Assembly (NCBI GenBank): GCA_905215855.1
Contig: CAJMRT010000045.1
Coordinates: forward strand, 1 to 14,576
Length of the DNA: 14,576 bases
Direction: 5' to 3'
From: an uncultured bacterium
GTDB lineage: Bacteria; Bacillota; Clostridia; Oscillospirales; Acutalibacteraceae
Shown in pieces: positions 5,767 to 13,439 of this stretch. The notes beneath the pieces are model-generated. The model saw only the letters and a program-made list of their open reading frames with translations, had not been told where the DNA came from and made no database searches. The translations under genes and the position numbers were made by a program. Within the stretch, counting starts at the first letter, position 1. The number at the start of each line of letters is the position of its first letter.

Positions 5767-7924
5767 ATATGCATATTCCCATACCAAGTCCGCTGTCGGG
5801 GAAAATAATACCTGTTTTTTCGCTGTAATATTTGCTGTCTGCCAAAATGAAAAATTCATCGTCAACAATTTCGATTGCCGAAGCCCCATCAAGTTTTTCA
5901 AATTCCCACAAATAAAGATTAACGGCATATTGTTCAAGCTCACGGAACAGATTCTTTGTATATTTTTTGCTGCGTAGTTCTGAAATTAAACTCTTATTAT
6001 CCTCAGTTGGTATATACACCGTTTTTGCATTGTCATCTATCATTTTAAAATCATTTGCCACAGTTTTAAATTGAAAGTGCTGATACTTTTTAACTATATT
6101 TTTATAGTTAAAATCATCATCATTTCCGCTTTTCAGATAGTAATACAACTCATCAAAATATTCTTTAATAGCAGTTGCTGTGTAAATTTCCGAACCGTAC
6201 TTTTCAATAATCTTACGGGCAACTGAGGCATTTTTCTGCTGACAGGATATTATTTCTCCTGTGTCAAAAATATGAACAAGGCTGTCGCTCCTGTTATTTT
6301 TGCCCTCTCGGTTGCATCTGCCGCCTGCCTGTAAAATCGAGTCAATTCCCGAAATGGCTCGGTAAACTGTCTTAAAATCCAAGTCTACACCTGCTTCAAT
6401 CAGACTTGTCGAAATAACTTTGCAAGGCAAATTGTTGTTCAAACGGTTTCTTATCTTTTCAATTGAACGCTTTCTGTGTGCAGGATATTCGTGGGTCGAA
6501 AGGCATATATTTTCTTCACTTTCACCAAGCATTGAAAACAGCTTTTTAGCGTGTTCCTTTTTATTAACCACACAAAGCACCTGTTCTTCATTTTGCAGTC
6601 TGAACACAAGCTCGTCATCGTCAAGATTCCCGTCATAAACAAATTCCGTTCTGCGAAACTTTTCGGCATATTTTTCGGGATTTTCACGGCATATTTCAGG
6701 AATTTTGTAATTGCTCAACCCCTTACATTCACCGAAAAATTTATCAAGACTCGGCTGTGTTGCCGTACAAAGAACAGCCGTAGAATTGCAAATTTCAGTC
6801 AGTTCGTTAATAACTTTTACACACGGCACAAGATACTGTATCGGCAACATCTGCGCCTCGTCAAAAATAATTACGCTGTCGGAAATATTATGCAATTTTC
6901 TGCTTTTTGAGGGCTTGTTGCTGAATAAGGATTCAAAAAACTGAACCGCAGTCGTCACTATAACCGGAGCGTCCCAGTTTTCGCAGGCAAGTTGTTGTCT
7001 TTGAACCGTTTCTGACGAAGTTTTTTTAGGATCAAAAGTAACATTGGAATGGTGTTCAACAACATTTTCTGCGCCGAGTGCGTCCTTAAAAACGGCGGCA
7101 TTTTGCTCAATAATGCTCGTGTAAGGAATTACATAAATCACACGCTTTCGCTTGTGCTTGTCCTGAACCGCATAATTCAGTGCAAAAGCAAGCGAAGATA
7201 TCGTCTTTCCGCCGCCTGTAGGGACTGTAAGTGACAAAAGATTTTCGTCGCTGTCTTTGGCGGCTATACATTGCTTTTGAATTTCAGAACGAAGTATATT
7301 CAGTTCCTTTGTAGGTATTCCCCATTTGGCAGTATAAGCGTTAAGTCTTTCAAGCAAAACAGGGATATCATCATATCCTCCGCGGCTAACCGTATCGTCA
7401 AGCATAAAACGCTCAGTGCATATAAAATCCGAGTCAACAAGGCAGGAAAACAGCATATGTATCAAAAACGCATTTTTAAATTCATCGGTTTTTAAGACTT
7501 CGGGAACAATTTGCTTTTCAAAATCAGGCTGTTCGGTTTCCCACGCAGAATAATTTTCAATGCTTTTGTCATTTACTTTTCCGAGAAATGTACCGGAGTC
7601 AGGCATATCATAACTGCTTCCAAAATCAGGCAATCCTCCGTGATGACCCGAAATGCAAAACGCTGACATAACCAATTTATGTTTACATGCGGTTATTGCA
7701 CCTGCCGTTGAATGATTTACGGTAATATTTTCGCCGTTGATACGTCTTTGAAATTTTTCGCTGTATTTGCCTATATCGTGAAGTTTACCCATTTCATAAG
7801 CAATTTTTTCATAACCAAAACTTTTTGCAAATTCAGCCGCCATTTCGGCAGTTTGATTCAGATGATCAATCAACAATTCTTCTTTTCCGTCCGTATCATT
7901 TCGTTTATGTGCCAAATATCGCAA
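5765..7924 (-). CDS. cas3: CRISPR-associated helicase-nuclease Cas3 (type I-C)
   Basis: Cas3 is recruited to Cascade-bound DNA, nicks it and degrades it. The frame is open to an ATG at 7963, but a perfect GGAGGT (7931-7936) stands 6-7 nt before a TTG at 7922-7924. That start gives the usual N-terminus (MRYLAHKRND) and 719 residues. Numbered from the upstream ATG, the HD nuclease motifs are LHDIGK (His62-Asp63), HSTAG (His84) and GHHGG (107-108). The helicase has PTGGGKT (248-254), FDEAQ (about 367-371), TATQP (400-404) and QAGGRCNR (545-552). All key residues are intact. It is transcribed separately from its own promoter at 8057-8084 and converges on the crRNA-like gene. Confidence 0.95.
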   Translation of the reverse strand: MRYLAHKRNDTDGKEELLIDHLNQTAEMAAEFAKSFGYEKIAYEMGKLHDIGKYSEKFQRRINGENITVNHSTAGAITACKHKLVMSAFCISGHHGGLPDFGSSYDMPDSGTFLGKVNDKSIENYSAWETEQPDFEKQIVPEVLKTDEFKNAFLIHMLFSCLVDSDFICTERFMLDDTVSRGGYDDIPVLLERLNAYTAKWGIPTKELNILRSEIQKQCIAAKDSDENLLSLTVPTGGGKTISSLAFALNYAVQDKHKRKRVIYVIPYTSIIEQNAAVFKDALGAENVVEHHSNVTFDPKKTSSETVQRQQLACENWDAPVIVTTAVQFFESLFSNKPSKSRKLHNISDSVIIFDEAQMLPIQYLVPCVKVINELTEICNSTAVLCTATQPSLDKFFGECKGLSNYKIPEICRENPEKYAEKFRRTEFVYDGNLDDDELVFRLQNEEQVLCVVNKKEHAKKLFSMLGESEENICLSTHEYPAHRKRSIEKIRNRLNNNLPCKVISTSLIEAGVDLDFKTVYRAISGIDSILQAGGRCNREGKNNRSDSLVHIFDTGEIISCQQKNASVARKIIEKYGSEIYTATAIKEYFDELYYYLKSGNDDDFNYKNIVKKYQHFQFKTVANDFKMIDDNAKTVYIPTEDNKSLISELRSKKYTKNLFRELEQYAVNLYLWEFEKLDGASAIEIVDDEFFILADSKYYSEKTGIIFPDSGLGMGICI

Positions 7925-8056
7925 ACAATCACCTCCAAAGAAATTTATATCATAATCATCCATCGAGAATTTTGCAAGGCAAGATTTTAAGGGAACATAA
8001 ATTCATATAATAAGCGCTCATAAATACTTTAGATTGCTGCTATACCTTCCGTGCTT

Positions 8057-8084
8057 ATTATATCACACATTTAGTTATTATCAA
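8057..8084 (-). promoter_or_regulatory. Promoter of cas3
   Basis: On the minus strand TTGATA (8084-8079) is followed after 16 bp by a perfect TATAAT (8062-8057) with extended -10 TGA. The surrounding GTGATATAAT is almost the same as GTGATATATT at the cas5c promoter. The leader before the TTG start would be about 125 nt. Confidence 0.75.
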
Positions 8085-8114
8085 TAGTATTTTCTTGATT
8101 TAGTTAATACTATT
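8083..8114. repeat. Inverted repeat at the upstream edge of the cas3 promoter
   Basis: AATAGTATT (8083-8091) and AATACTATT (8106-8114) are perfect 9-bp inverted copies with a 14-bp gap, so equivalent bases are about two helical turns apart. The left arm touches the cas3 -35 box. It could be an operator for a dimeric regulator, but no protein is identified. From 8115 to 8289 I see only AT-rich sequence with no gene, apart from a 10-bp palindrome (GCAAATTTGC, about 8194-8203). Confidence 0.5.
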
Positions 8115-8289
8115 AGTATGTATTTTTTACAATTTTAAATAAATTACAATTATTTATTCTTTTATAGAACTAATAAAAGATTTTAGGCGTGAGTGCAAAT
8201 TTGCGTTTAATAAAAAACAAGCGGGAGGTTAATCACTGTCGCTTTTGGAATATATTATTCAATTTAAACCGATTTTTTATTTTTGATAC

Positions 8290-8320
8290 AAAAAAACGGA
8301 GGGCAAAACGCTCTCCGTTT
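8290..8320 (-). terminator. Terminator of the walJ-rlmH-rqcH operon
   Basis: An 11-bp stem (8294-8304 with 8310-8320, one G-T pair) with a 5-nt loop is followed on the minus strand by seven T residues (8296-8290). It starts 8 nt past the rqcH stop and isolates that operon from the cas3 promoter. Confidence 0.88.
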
Positions 8321-8327
8321 AATTCTT

Positions 8328-10076
8328 TTATTGAATTTTCTGCTTTTCAATTGTCTGTGACGGCTTAACATACAGCGTCTTGTTATTGACATAAATCACC
8401 ATACCGGGTTTTGAGCCGTTGGGTTTTGACACATAGCGAACGAGTGTGTAGTCAACGGGAACCTGACTGCTGTTTCTCGCCTTGCTGTGATATGCCGCAA
8501 GCCGTGCCGCCTCACAGATTGCCGTGTCGGAAATCTCTTTGCCGTCCGAAACAACAATTACATGAGAACCGTGAATGTCCTTTGTGTGCAGCCACATATC
8601 GTTCTTTGACGCTGTTTTCAAAGTCAGCTTATCGTTCTGACGGTTGTTTCTTCCTACAAGGATTTTAAAACCGTCACTTGATTCAAATTCGAGCGGCGGC
8701 AAAGTTGTCTGACGAGCCTTTTTGCCCTTTTGAATTTTGAGATAGCCTTGTTCGGTAAGCTCTTCACGAATTTGCGAAAGGTCTTTTTCATTCTCTGCAC
8801 GGTCAACCGTATCAAGAACGGAGTCTATATAATCAAGCTCTTCTCTGCCCTTTTCAAGCTGTTCTTTGAGCATAATTTCGGCATTTTTAGCCTTGCGGTA
8901 ATCCTTGTAATACTTCTGAGCATTTGCCGAAGGTGAGATTGCCGGATTAAGCTTTATGCGTAAAATTGCGTTGTTCTCATCGTAAAAGTTTTCAACATCA
9001 ACATACTCCGCACCACGCTCAATGCGATAGATATTTGCCTGTAAAAGGTCACCGCAAATACGCAGATGTTCACGGTCTGCACAGCGTTCGAGTTCACTCT
9101 GCTGTTTTGCAATCTTGCGTGCAAGCCTTTCAAGAGTGTTGTTCAAAAGCTTTGTAAGGCTTTGCGATTTCACCCTCATTCTGTCACGGCTGTCACGAGC
9201 CTCATAGAATCCGTCAAGCAAATCGGAGAAGCTTTCCCTGCCCTCAACCCTTGCAAAATCGCCGTACTGCTCAACATTCATAAAGCAGAAGTCCATAGGC
9301 TTGCCGTCCTCACGATAAACCACAACAGGCTTGCCCGAACAATCGGTACAAACATTTTTCAGTCTTTCGATTTCAATTGCGAGTCGGTCAAAAAGCACAC
9401 CCTCAATTCTGTTTGTTGCGCCCTCCATAACCTTGTATTCAATCTCACGGCATACAATCGGAGAAACACCCTCAATTGTCCTTAACAGTGCCTTGTTAAG
9501 CGGCATTTCCGTGTCAAGATTTTTTACCGCCGTACACACATCAAGTGCAGTACATCCAAGCAGATTCAGCTTGTTCTGCGATTCGGGAAGTTCGTATTTT
9601 ATATTTGGCAGTACAAGTCTTTTACTGCTCATTGTAAGATCTACACGCTTGAGCGAGTCGATGATAACACAGTTTGAATCAACAATAATTATGTTGCTGT
9701 ACATACCCATAATTTCGCAGACAACGGTTATCATCACCGTATCGCCTAGTTCATTCACGCACTCAAAGTCGAGCATAAGAACACGGTCGCAACCGTTCTG
9801 GCGAAGTCCCACCAATTTTCCGCCGCCGATTCTTTTTCTCAAAAGCATACAGAACATTGGCGGTTGTGCAGGATTTTCAGGTGTTGAAGAGCAAAAGTTC
9901 ACCCTCGGTGAATTTGCCCTTGCAGAAAGCAACAGCTTTTTGTTGCCCGAAAATGTTCGCAGACCGAACACGAGTTCTTCCCTGTTTGGCTGATAAATCT
10001 GCGACACTCTTGCACCGAGAGCCTCTTTTTCTATTTCATTTTTAATATGTCTTAAAAAAATTCCGTCAAGTGCCAT
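8328..10076 (-). CDS. rqcH: RqcH, NFACT-family ribosome quality control protein
   Basis: RqcH binds stalled 50S subunits and recruits tRNA-Ala to add C-terminal Ala tails that mark stalled peptides for degradation. Older annotations call this family fibronectin-binding proteins. The protein has 582 residues with the NFACT-N start (MALDGIFLRHIKNEIE), a charged helical middle likely to be coiled coil (about 300-440), and a C-terminal NFACT-R domain (about 468-570) containing MWLHTKDIHGSHV (494-506). The Asp-Arg pair needed for tRNA recruitment falls at D97-R98 (GCDRV), the same positions as in Bacillus subtilis. The ATG at 10076 has GGAG ahead. It is the last gene of its operon, 14 nt after rlmH. 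Confidence 0.93.
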   Translation of the reverse strand: MALDGIFLRHIKNEIEKEALGARVSQIYQPNREELVFGLRTFSGNKKLLLSARANSPRVNFCSSTPENPAQPPMFCMLLRKRIGGGKLVGLRQNGCDRVLMLDFECVNELGDTVMITVVCEIMGMYSNIIIVDSNCVIIDSLKRVDLTMSSKRLVLPNIKYELPESQNKLNLLGCTALDVCTAVKNLDTEMPLNKALLRTIEGVSPIVCREIEYKVMEGATNRIEGVLFDRLAIEIERLKNVCTDCSGKPVVVYREDGKPMDFCFMNVEQYGDFARVEGRESFSDLLDGFYEARDSRDRMRVKSQSLTKLLNNTLERLARKIAKQQSELERCADREHLRICGDLLQANIYRIERGAEYVDVENFYDENNAILRIKLNPAISPSANAQKYYKDYRKAKNAEIMLKEQLEKGREELDYIDSVLDTVDRAENEKDLSQIREELTEQGYLKIQKGKKARQTTLPPLEFESSDGFKILVGRNNRQNDKLTLKTASKNDMWLHTKDIHGSHVIVVSDGKEISDTAICEAARLAAYHSKARNSSQVPVDYTLVRYVSKPNGSKPGMVIYVNNKTLYVKPSQTIEKQKIQ

Positions 10077-10090
10077 AGTAACTCCGTAAA

Positions 10091-10576
10091 TTATTTGTGA
10101 TATTTACCATTTGATGAAATCTCAAATGCACGGTAAATTTGTTCGCTTAAAATCATTCTTGCCATCTGATGCGGAAAGGTCATTTTGCTCATCGAAAGGC
10201 GAACATCCGCCCTTTTCTTAACCGATTCGTCAAGTCCGTAACTTCCGCCGATAATAAAATCAACGGTACTTTTTCCGCTAACGGAAGCGTTGTCAATCAG
10301 CTTTGAAAGCTCTTCGCTTGACATCAACTTGCCCTCAATACACATTGCAACAACATAATCCGAAGGCGAAATTTTTTGCATGATTCGTTTTCCCTCAGAG
10401 AAAATAACCTCATCAATCTGCGACCTATTCGGTATGTTGCTCTTAATGCGTTCTTCCGAAAGCTCAATAATGTTGAATTTACAAAATGCGGTCAAGCGTT
10501 TTGCATACTCTGCAATTGCGTCGGTAAAATATTTTTCCTTGATTTTTCCGATGCAGATTATGTTAATTTTAATCAT
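10091..10576 (-). CDS. rlmH: RlmH, 23S rRNA pseudouridine-1915 N3-methyltransferase
   Basis: RlmH methylates the pseudouridine at 23S rRNA position 1915 in helix 69, using S-adenosylmethionine, on assembled ribosomes. The protein is 161 residues, the standard length. The SPOUT knot signature is clear: FIIGGSYGL (about 107-115), then SMSKMTFPHQMARMILSEQIYRA, with the conserved end NGKYHK. The N-terminus (MIKINIICIGKIKEKYF) is also typical. The start has only a weak purine-rich site, and the gene is 21 nt after the metallo-hydrolase gene, so co-translation in the same message is likely. Pairing with rqcH puts two ribosome-related functions together. Confidence 0.95.
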   Translation of the reverse strand: MIKINIICIGKIKEKYFTDAIAEYAKRLTAFCKFNIIELSEERIKSNIPNRSQIDEVIFSEGKRIMQKISPSDYVVAMCIEGKLMSSEELSKLIDNASVSGKSTVDFIIGGSYGLDESVKKRADVRLSMSKMTFPHQMARMILSEQIYRAFEISSNGKYHK

Positions 10577-10597
10577 ATTTTTCTCGCTTATTTAAGG

Positions 10598-11386
10598 TTA
10601 AAAGATGATAGTTTTTGTTGTGCTGACACTCGGCGCAACATCAAGCGAATAATCGCTTTTGTACTTCATTCCGTTTGATGTGAGCAGGTCAACGGATGTT
10701 GACATTGCAAGCGGAACAGTGTTATTTTCTTCGCTGAGGTGACCGAGCATAAGTCTTAATGTTCCCTTTTCAACAAGGTTGACAAGCTCCTTTGCACACG
10801 CTTCATTTGAAAGGTGTCCTCTGTTTGAAAGGATTCTTTGCTTAAGTGGATAAGGATAAATTCCGTTTTTGAGCATATTTATATCGTGGTTTGATTCAAG
10901 CACAACAAAGTCACTCTGCTCTGCGGCAGTTCTGACATCGGGCAGCATAACACCCATATCGGTTGCTATAAGTGCGGATTTTCCGTCAGGAGCAGTAACT
11001 CGGTAGCAACAGCTTTCAGCCGCATCATGCGGTGTGTCAAATCGCTGAACACGCATATTGCCGATTGCAACCTCGTCAGTTATAACATCTGCATCAGCGT
11101 TAGCCTCGATTTTATTGCCTGCTCTCAACGCATTGAGCGTACCAAGGCTTGAATACACCTTAAAGCCGTAACGCTTTGCAAGCACACGCAAGGCACTGCA
11201 ATGGTCGGTGTGTTCGTGAGTTATAAAAACCGCCCCGATACTGCTCATATCAATTCCGTTTGCAAGCATTGCATTTTCAATCTGCTTGCACGAACGACCT
11301 GCGTCAATCAAAACACCCTCGGTTGCCGAACCTATGTAGTAACTGTTACCCTTACTTCCGCTGAACAGCGGCACTGCTCTTGCCAA
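10598..11386 (-). CDS. walJ: WalJ/YycJ-like metallo-beta-lactamase-fold hydrolase
   Basis: This is a metal-dependent hydrolase of the MBL fold, close to the YycJ/WalJ group. Members are linked to cell-wall and DNA-replication coordination, but their substrate is not settled. It has the opening PLFSGSKGNSYYIG and the metal motif HEHTDH at about 57-62. Later ligands are a His in DTPHDA, an Asp in ATDMG and a His in LGHLSEE. The frame can start at a TTG at 11395, but AAGGA (11396-11400) touches that codon. The TTG at 11384-11386 is 9 nt away and gives 262 residues, so I prefer it. walRK itself is not in the window. First gene of the operon with rlmH and rqcH. Confidence 0.82.
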   Translation of the reverse strand: MARAVPLFSGSKGNSYYIGSATEGVLIDAGRSCKQIENAMLANGIDMSSIGAVFITHEHTDHCSALRVLAKRYGFKVYSSLGTLNALRAGNKIEANADADVITDEVAIGNMRVQRFDTPHDAAESCCYRVTAPDGKSALIATDMGVMLPDVRTAAEQSDFVVLESNHDINMLKNGIYPYPLKQRILSNRGHLSNEACAKELVNLVEKGTLRLMLGHLSEENNTVPLAMSTSVDLLTSNGMKYKSDYSLDVAPSVSTTKTIIF

Positions 11387-11418
11387 AACAATCAATCCTT
11401 ATCTATAGTCTGCCAAAT

Positions 11419-11447
11419 ATGATAACACAAATTTTAAAATTTGTAAA
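11419..11447 (-). promoter_or_regulatory. Promoter of the walJ-rlmH-rqcH operon
   Basis: On the minus strand TTTACA (11447-11442) is followed after 17 bp by TATCAT (11424-11419) with an extended -10 TGT. A perfect 18-bp palindrome (11427-11444) fills the spacer and enters the -35 box, so it could be an operator. No other gene starts here. Confidence 0.65.
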
Positions 11448-11460
11448 TTTCATTGCACAT

Positions 11461-11498
11461 AAAAAGCCGTTCTCACAAAGAAAACGGCTTTGCTTTTT
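11461..11498 (-). terminator. Terminator of murA, possibly bidirectional
   Basis: A stem of 11463-11474 with 11480-11491 (11 pairs and one C-A mismatch) has a 5-nt loop. On the minus strand it is followed by five T residues (11465-11461). On the plus strand TTTGCTTTTT follows. It lies just past the murA stop and separates murA from the walJ operon. Confidence 0.85.
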
Positions 11499-11512
11499 AA
11501 TTAAGTTTTAAA

Positions 11513-12805
11513 TCAGGCACCGAGTTCCTGCTCGTTGTCACCTGTGAAATACACCTTTTTGATGTCTGCACCAAGCGCTCTGAACTTTTCAACAACATCT
11601 TCATATCCACGCTCAATGAACTGAATGTTTGAAATCTCGGTTGTACCGTTGATTTCAAGAGCGGCAATAATCATAGCCGCACCTGCACGAAGGTCTGTTG
11701 CCTTAACGGGAGCTGCTGTAAGCGGAGTACCGCCCTCAATGATTGCAAGTCTGCCTTCAACAGAAATCTGTGCACCCATTCTCACGAGTTCGCTGACATA
11801 CTGATAGCGGTTATCCCAAACATTTTCGTTAATAATGCTTGTGCCGGGAACGCTCATAAGCAATGCGGCAAACTGTGGCTGACAGTCAGTCGGGAAACCC
11901 GGATGAGGCATTGTCTTGATATTGCAACGCTTGAGCGGAGCAGATGAAGCATCAACCTTGAGAGCCTCGTCATACTCTGTAATCTTAACACCCATTTCAC
12001 GCAACTTTGCACTGATTGATTCAAGATGCTTTGGTGTAATATTCTTTACTGTGATACAACCTCTTGTTGCGGCAGCGGCACACATATATGTTCCTGCCTC
12101 AATCTGGTCGGGAATAATCGAATAAGTAATGCCGTGAAGATACTCAACGCCACGGATTTTGATAACATCCGTACCTGCGCCTCTGACATCCGCACCCATT
12201 GAGTTGAGGAAGTTTGCAAGGTCAACAATATGCGGCTCTCTTGCGGCATTTTCGATAATAGTCTGACCCTTGGCTTTTGAAGCGGCAAGCATAATGTTCA
12301 TTGTTGCACCAACTGATACAACATCAAGGTACACATGTGTACCCACAAGATTGTCGCATTCTGCCTCAATAATTGCACCGTCAACAAGCTGAGTTGTTGC
12401 TCCGAGAGCCTCAAAGCCCTTGAGATGCTGGTCGATTGGACGCACACCAAAGTTACAGCCGCCCGGAAGAGCAACCTTTGCCTTGCCGTATTTGCCCAAA
12501 AGTGCGCCGAGAAGATAATATGATGCTCTCATACCTCTTACAAGGTCTGTAACCGCATTGCAAGTGCGGATTTTTGTAGGGTCAATATACAAAGATGAAC
12601 GGTTGATTCGTCTTACATTAGCACCCATCTGCTGAAGAATTCTGCTGATGAGCGATACATCGCTGATGTTAGGAATATTTTCTATTTGGCAGGGTTCATC
12701 ACAAAGAATAACTGCCGGAATAATTGCAACGGCTGCATTTTTCGCACCGCTGATTGTCACTTCACCTGATAATGGCTTTCCGCCGGTAACTACGAACTTC
12801 TCCAA
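11513..12805 (-). CDS. murA: MurA, UDP-N-acetylglucosamine 1-carboxyvinyltransferase
   Basis: MurA transfers enolpyruvate from phosphoenolpyruvate to UDP-GlcNAc, the first committed step of peptidoglycan synthesis, in the cytoplasm. The protein is 430 residues, within the family range. The conserved Lys-Asn pair is at 22-23 (SGAKNA). The catalytic Cys that is the fosfomycin target is kept at C117 (PGGCNFGVRPID), so no Asp-type intrinsic resistance is present. The general-base Asp is at D307 (PHPGFPTD). The start codon is TTG at 12803-12805 with GGGGTG 6 nt ahead, and no better ATG lies upstream in frame. It stands alone between its own promoter and terminator, with a leader of about 175 nt. 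Confidence 0.96.
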   Translation of the reverse strand: MEKFVVTGGKPLSGEVTISGAKNAAVAIIPAVILCDEPCQIENIPNISDVSLISRILQQMGANVRRINRSSLYIDPTKIRTCNAVTDLVRGMRASYYLLGALLGKYGKAKVALPGGCNFGVRPIDQHLKGFEALGATTQLVDGAIIEAECDNLVGTHVYLDVVSVGATMNIMLAASKAKGQTIIENAAREPHIVDLANFLNSMGADVRGAGTDVIKIRGVEYLHGITYSIIPDQIEAGTYMCAAAATRGCITVKNITPKHLESISAKLREMGVKITEYDEALKVDASSAPLKRCNIKTMPHPGFPTDCQPQFAALLMSVPGTSIINENVWDNRYQYVSELVRMGAQISVEGRLAIIEGGTPLTAAPVKATDLRAGAAMIIAALEINGTTEISNIQFIERGYEDVVEKFRALGADIKKVYFTGDNEQELGA

Positions 12806-12985
12806 TTGTTACACCCCAATTATGTGTAGAAGATATTTAAAAAATATCTGAAATATATATCTAAATAAGTAAAAATCAAAAATAACACGAATCTAAAATT
12901 CGGAATGAGAACTAATTTGTTACATTTTATTAAAAAGGAACCTACTCGGTTACGCAGATGTAACTATACAATTCTCCTACAGAAA
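12806..12985 (-). other. Long untranslated leader of murA
   Basis: About 175 nt separate the predicted transcription start from the murA TTG. The stretch is AT-rich. It contains a short inverted repeat, AGATATTT/AAATATCT (12831-12838 with 12842-12849), close to the ribosome binding site. I see no T-box or other recognisable riboswitch core and no convincing leader peptide. A 9-codon TTG frame after AGGAG, near 12973-12977, is too weakly supported to call. Confidence 0.4.
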
Positions 12986-13014
12986 ATGATACTACAAAAT
13001 TGTAGTAAAGTCAA
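12986..13014 (-). promoter_or_regulatory. Promoter of murA with an internal palindrome
   Basis: On the minus strand TTGACT (13014-13009) is followed after 17 bp by TATCAT (12991-12986). An inverted repeat with 8-bp arms (TACTACAA/TTGTAGTA, 12990-13007) sits between the two boxes and overlaps the -10. It resembles dyads of the TACA...TGTA kind bound by BlaI/MecI/CopY-type repressors, but the centre spacing is wider and no such gene is in view. Confidence 0.65.
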
Positions 13015-13333
13015 CGGAATAATAAAACTGTAATCTATTTTTGGGCAAGTTGTACTCAATTTGTTGATTTCTTGCTGTTTTTGTTTTTATTATAACCAAG
13101 CATCATTTTTTGAATTGATTTTTCTTAAAAAGAGGTAATAATTCAAGAGATTTTTTTGTAGAATTATTACAAATTGAAATAAGTGTTATTTATATGTCAT
13201 TGCCAAGCTTTTGAGTATTTTAAAATTCTCTCCCTATACTATATTATATATACTCTCCAAACGAATGCAATAAACGAGCGAAATATTAAGGCAAAAAATC
13301 TTGAAAAATATTACACTTTTTCTTCTGTGTCTA
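13015..13333. other. AT-rich intergenic region with an inverted repeat
   Basis: I see no credible gene here. A short plus-strand frame near 13183-13377 has no ribosome binding site and low-complexity content. The one clear structure is a perfect 10-bp inverted repeat, GTAATAATTC (13135-13144) and GAATTATTAC (13161-13170), with a 16-bp loop and no following T run. It could be an operator or an RNA hairpin. Confidence 0.5.
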
Positions 13334-13362
13334 TTGACTTTTGCAAAAAGAGATGTTATATT
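13334..13362 (+). promoter_or_regulatory. Promoter of the arsR-type repressor and metal ATPase operon
   Basis: TTGACT (13334-13339) is followed after 17 bp by TATATT (13357-13362) with extended -10 TGT (13354-13356). Transcription would start near 13369, exactly at the left edge of the operator palindrome, so bound repressor would block RNA polymerase. Confidence 0.75.
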
Positions 13363-13368
13363 ATAATC

Positions 13369-13394
13369 AACATATGAACACATCTTCATATGTT
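13369..13394. promoter_or_regulatory. Operator for the SmtB/CzrA-type repressor
   Basis: AACATATGAA (13369-13378) and TTCATATGTT (13385-13394) are perfect inverted copies with a 6-bp centre. The ATATGAAC...TTCATAT pattern is the typical binding site of zinc-sensing ArsR/SmtB repressors. Its place at the transcription start implies autoregulation of the operon. Confidence 0.82.
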
Positions 13395-13439
13395 CAATCG
13401 TAATAATTGATTAAACATAAAATGTTGAGGAGAATGGCT

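Noticed and set aside
5713..5977. Small open frames on both strands across the cas3 3' end and the gap
   Set aside because: They are shadows of cas3, lack ribosome binding sites, and the plus-strand sequence there is explained by the crRNA-like RNA and its terminator.
8045..8053. CCTTCCGTG in the cas3 leader, identical to part of the CRISPR repeat stem and loop
   Set aside because: A 9-base match without the handle or the second stem arm is likely to be chance.
8071..8085. A second target of the crRNA-like RNA at the cas3 promoter (GTTAT at 8074-8078)
   Set aside because: Only the first five seed bases match and the preceding bases are TTA, not TTC.
8328..10076. Fibronectin-binding adhesin function for the 582-residue protein
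   Set aside because: The family label is historical. The D97-R98 pair, NFACT-R domain and absence of a signal peptide fit the ribosome quality-control factor RqcH.
12831..12849. AT-only inverted repeat near the murA ribosome site as a terminator or thermosensor
   Set aside because: The stem is nearly all A-T and would be weak, and no anti-Shine-Dalgarno pairing is visible.
13183..13377. 64-codon plus-strand open frame upstream of the arsR-type gene
   Set aside because: No ribosome binding site, AT-driven composition, and it runs through the operon's promoter and operator start.
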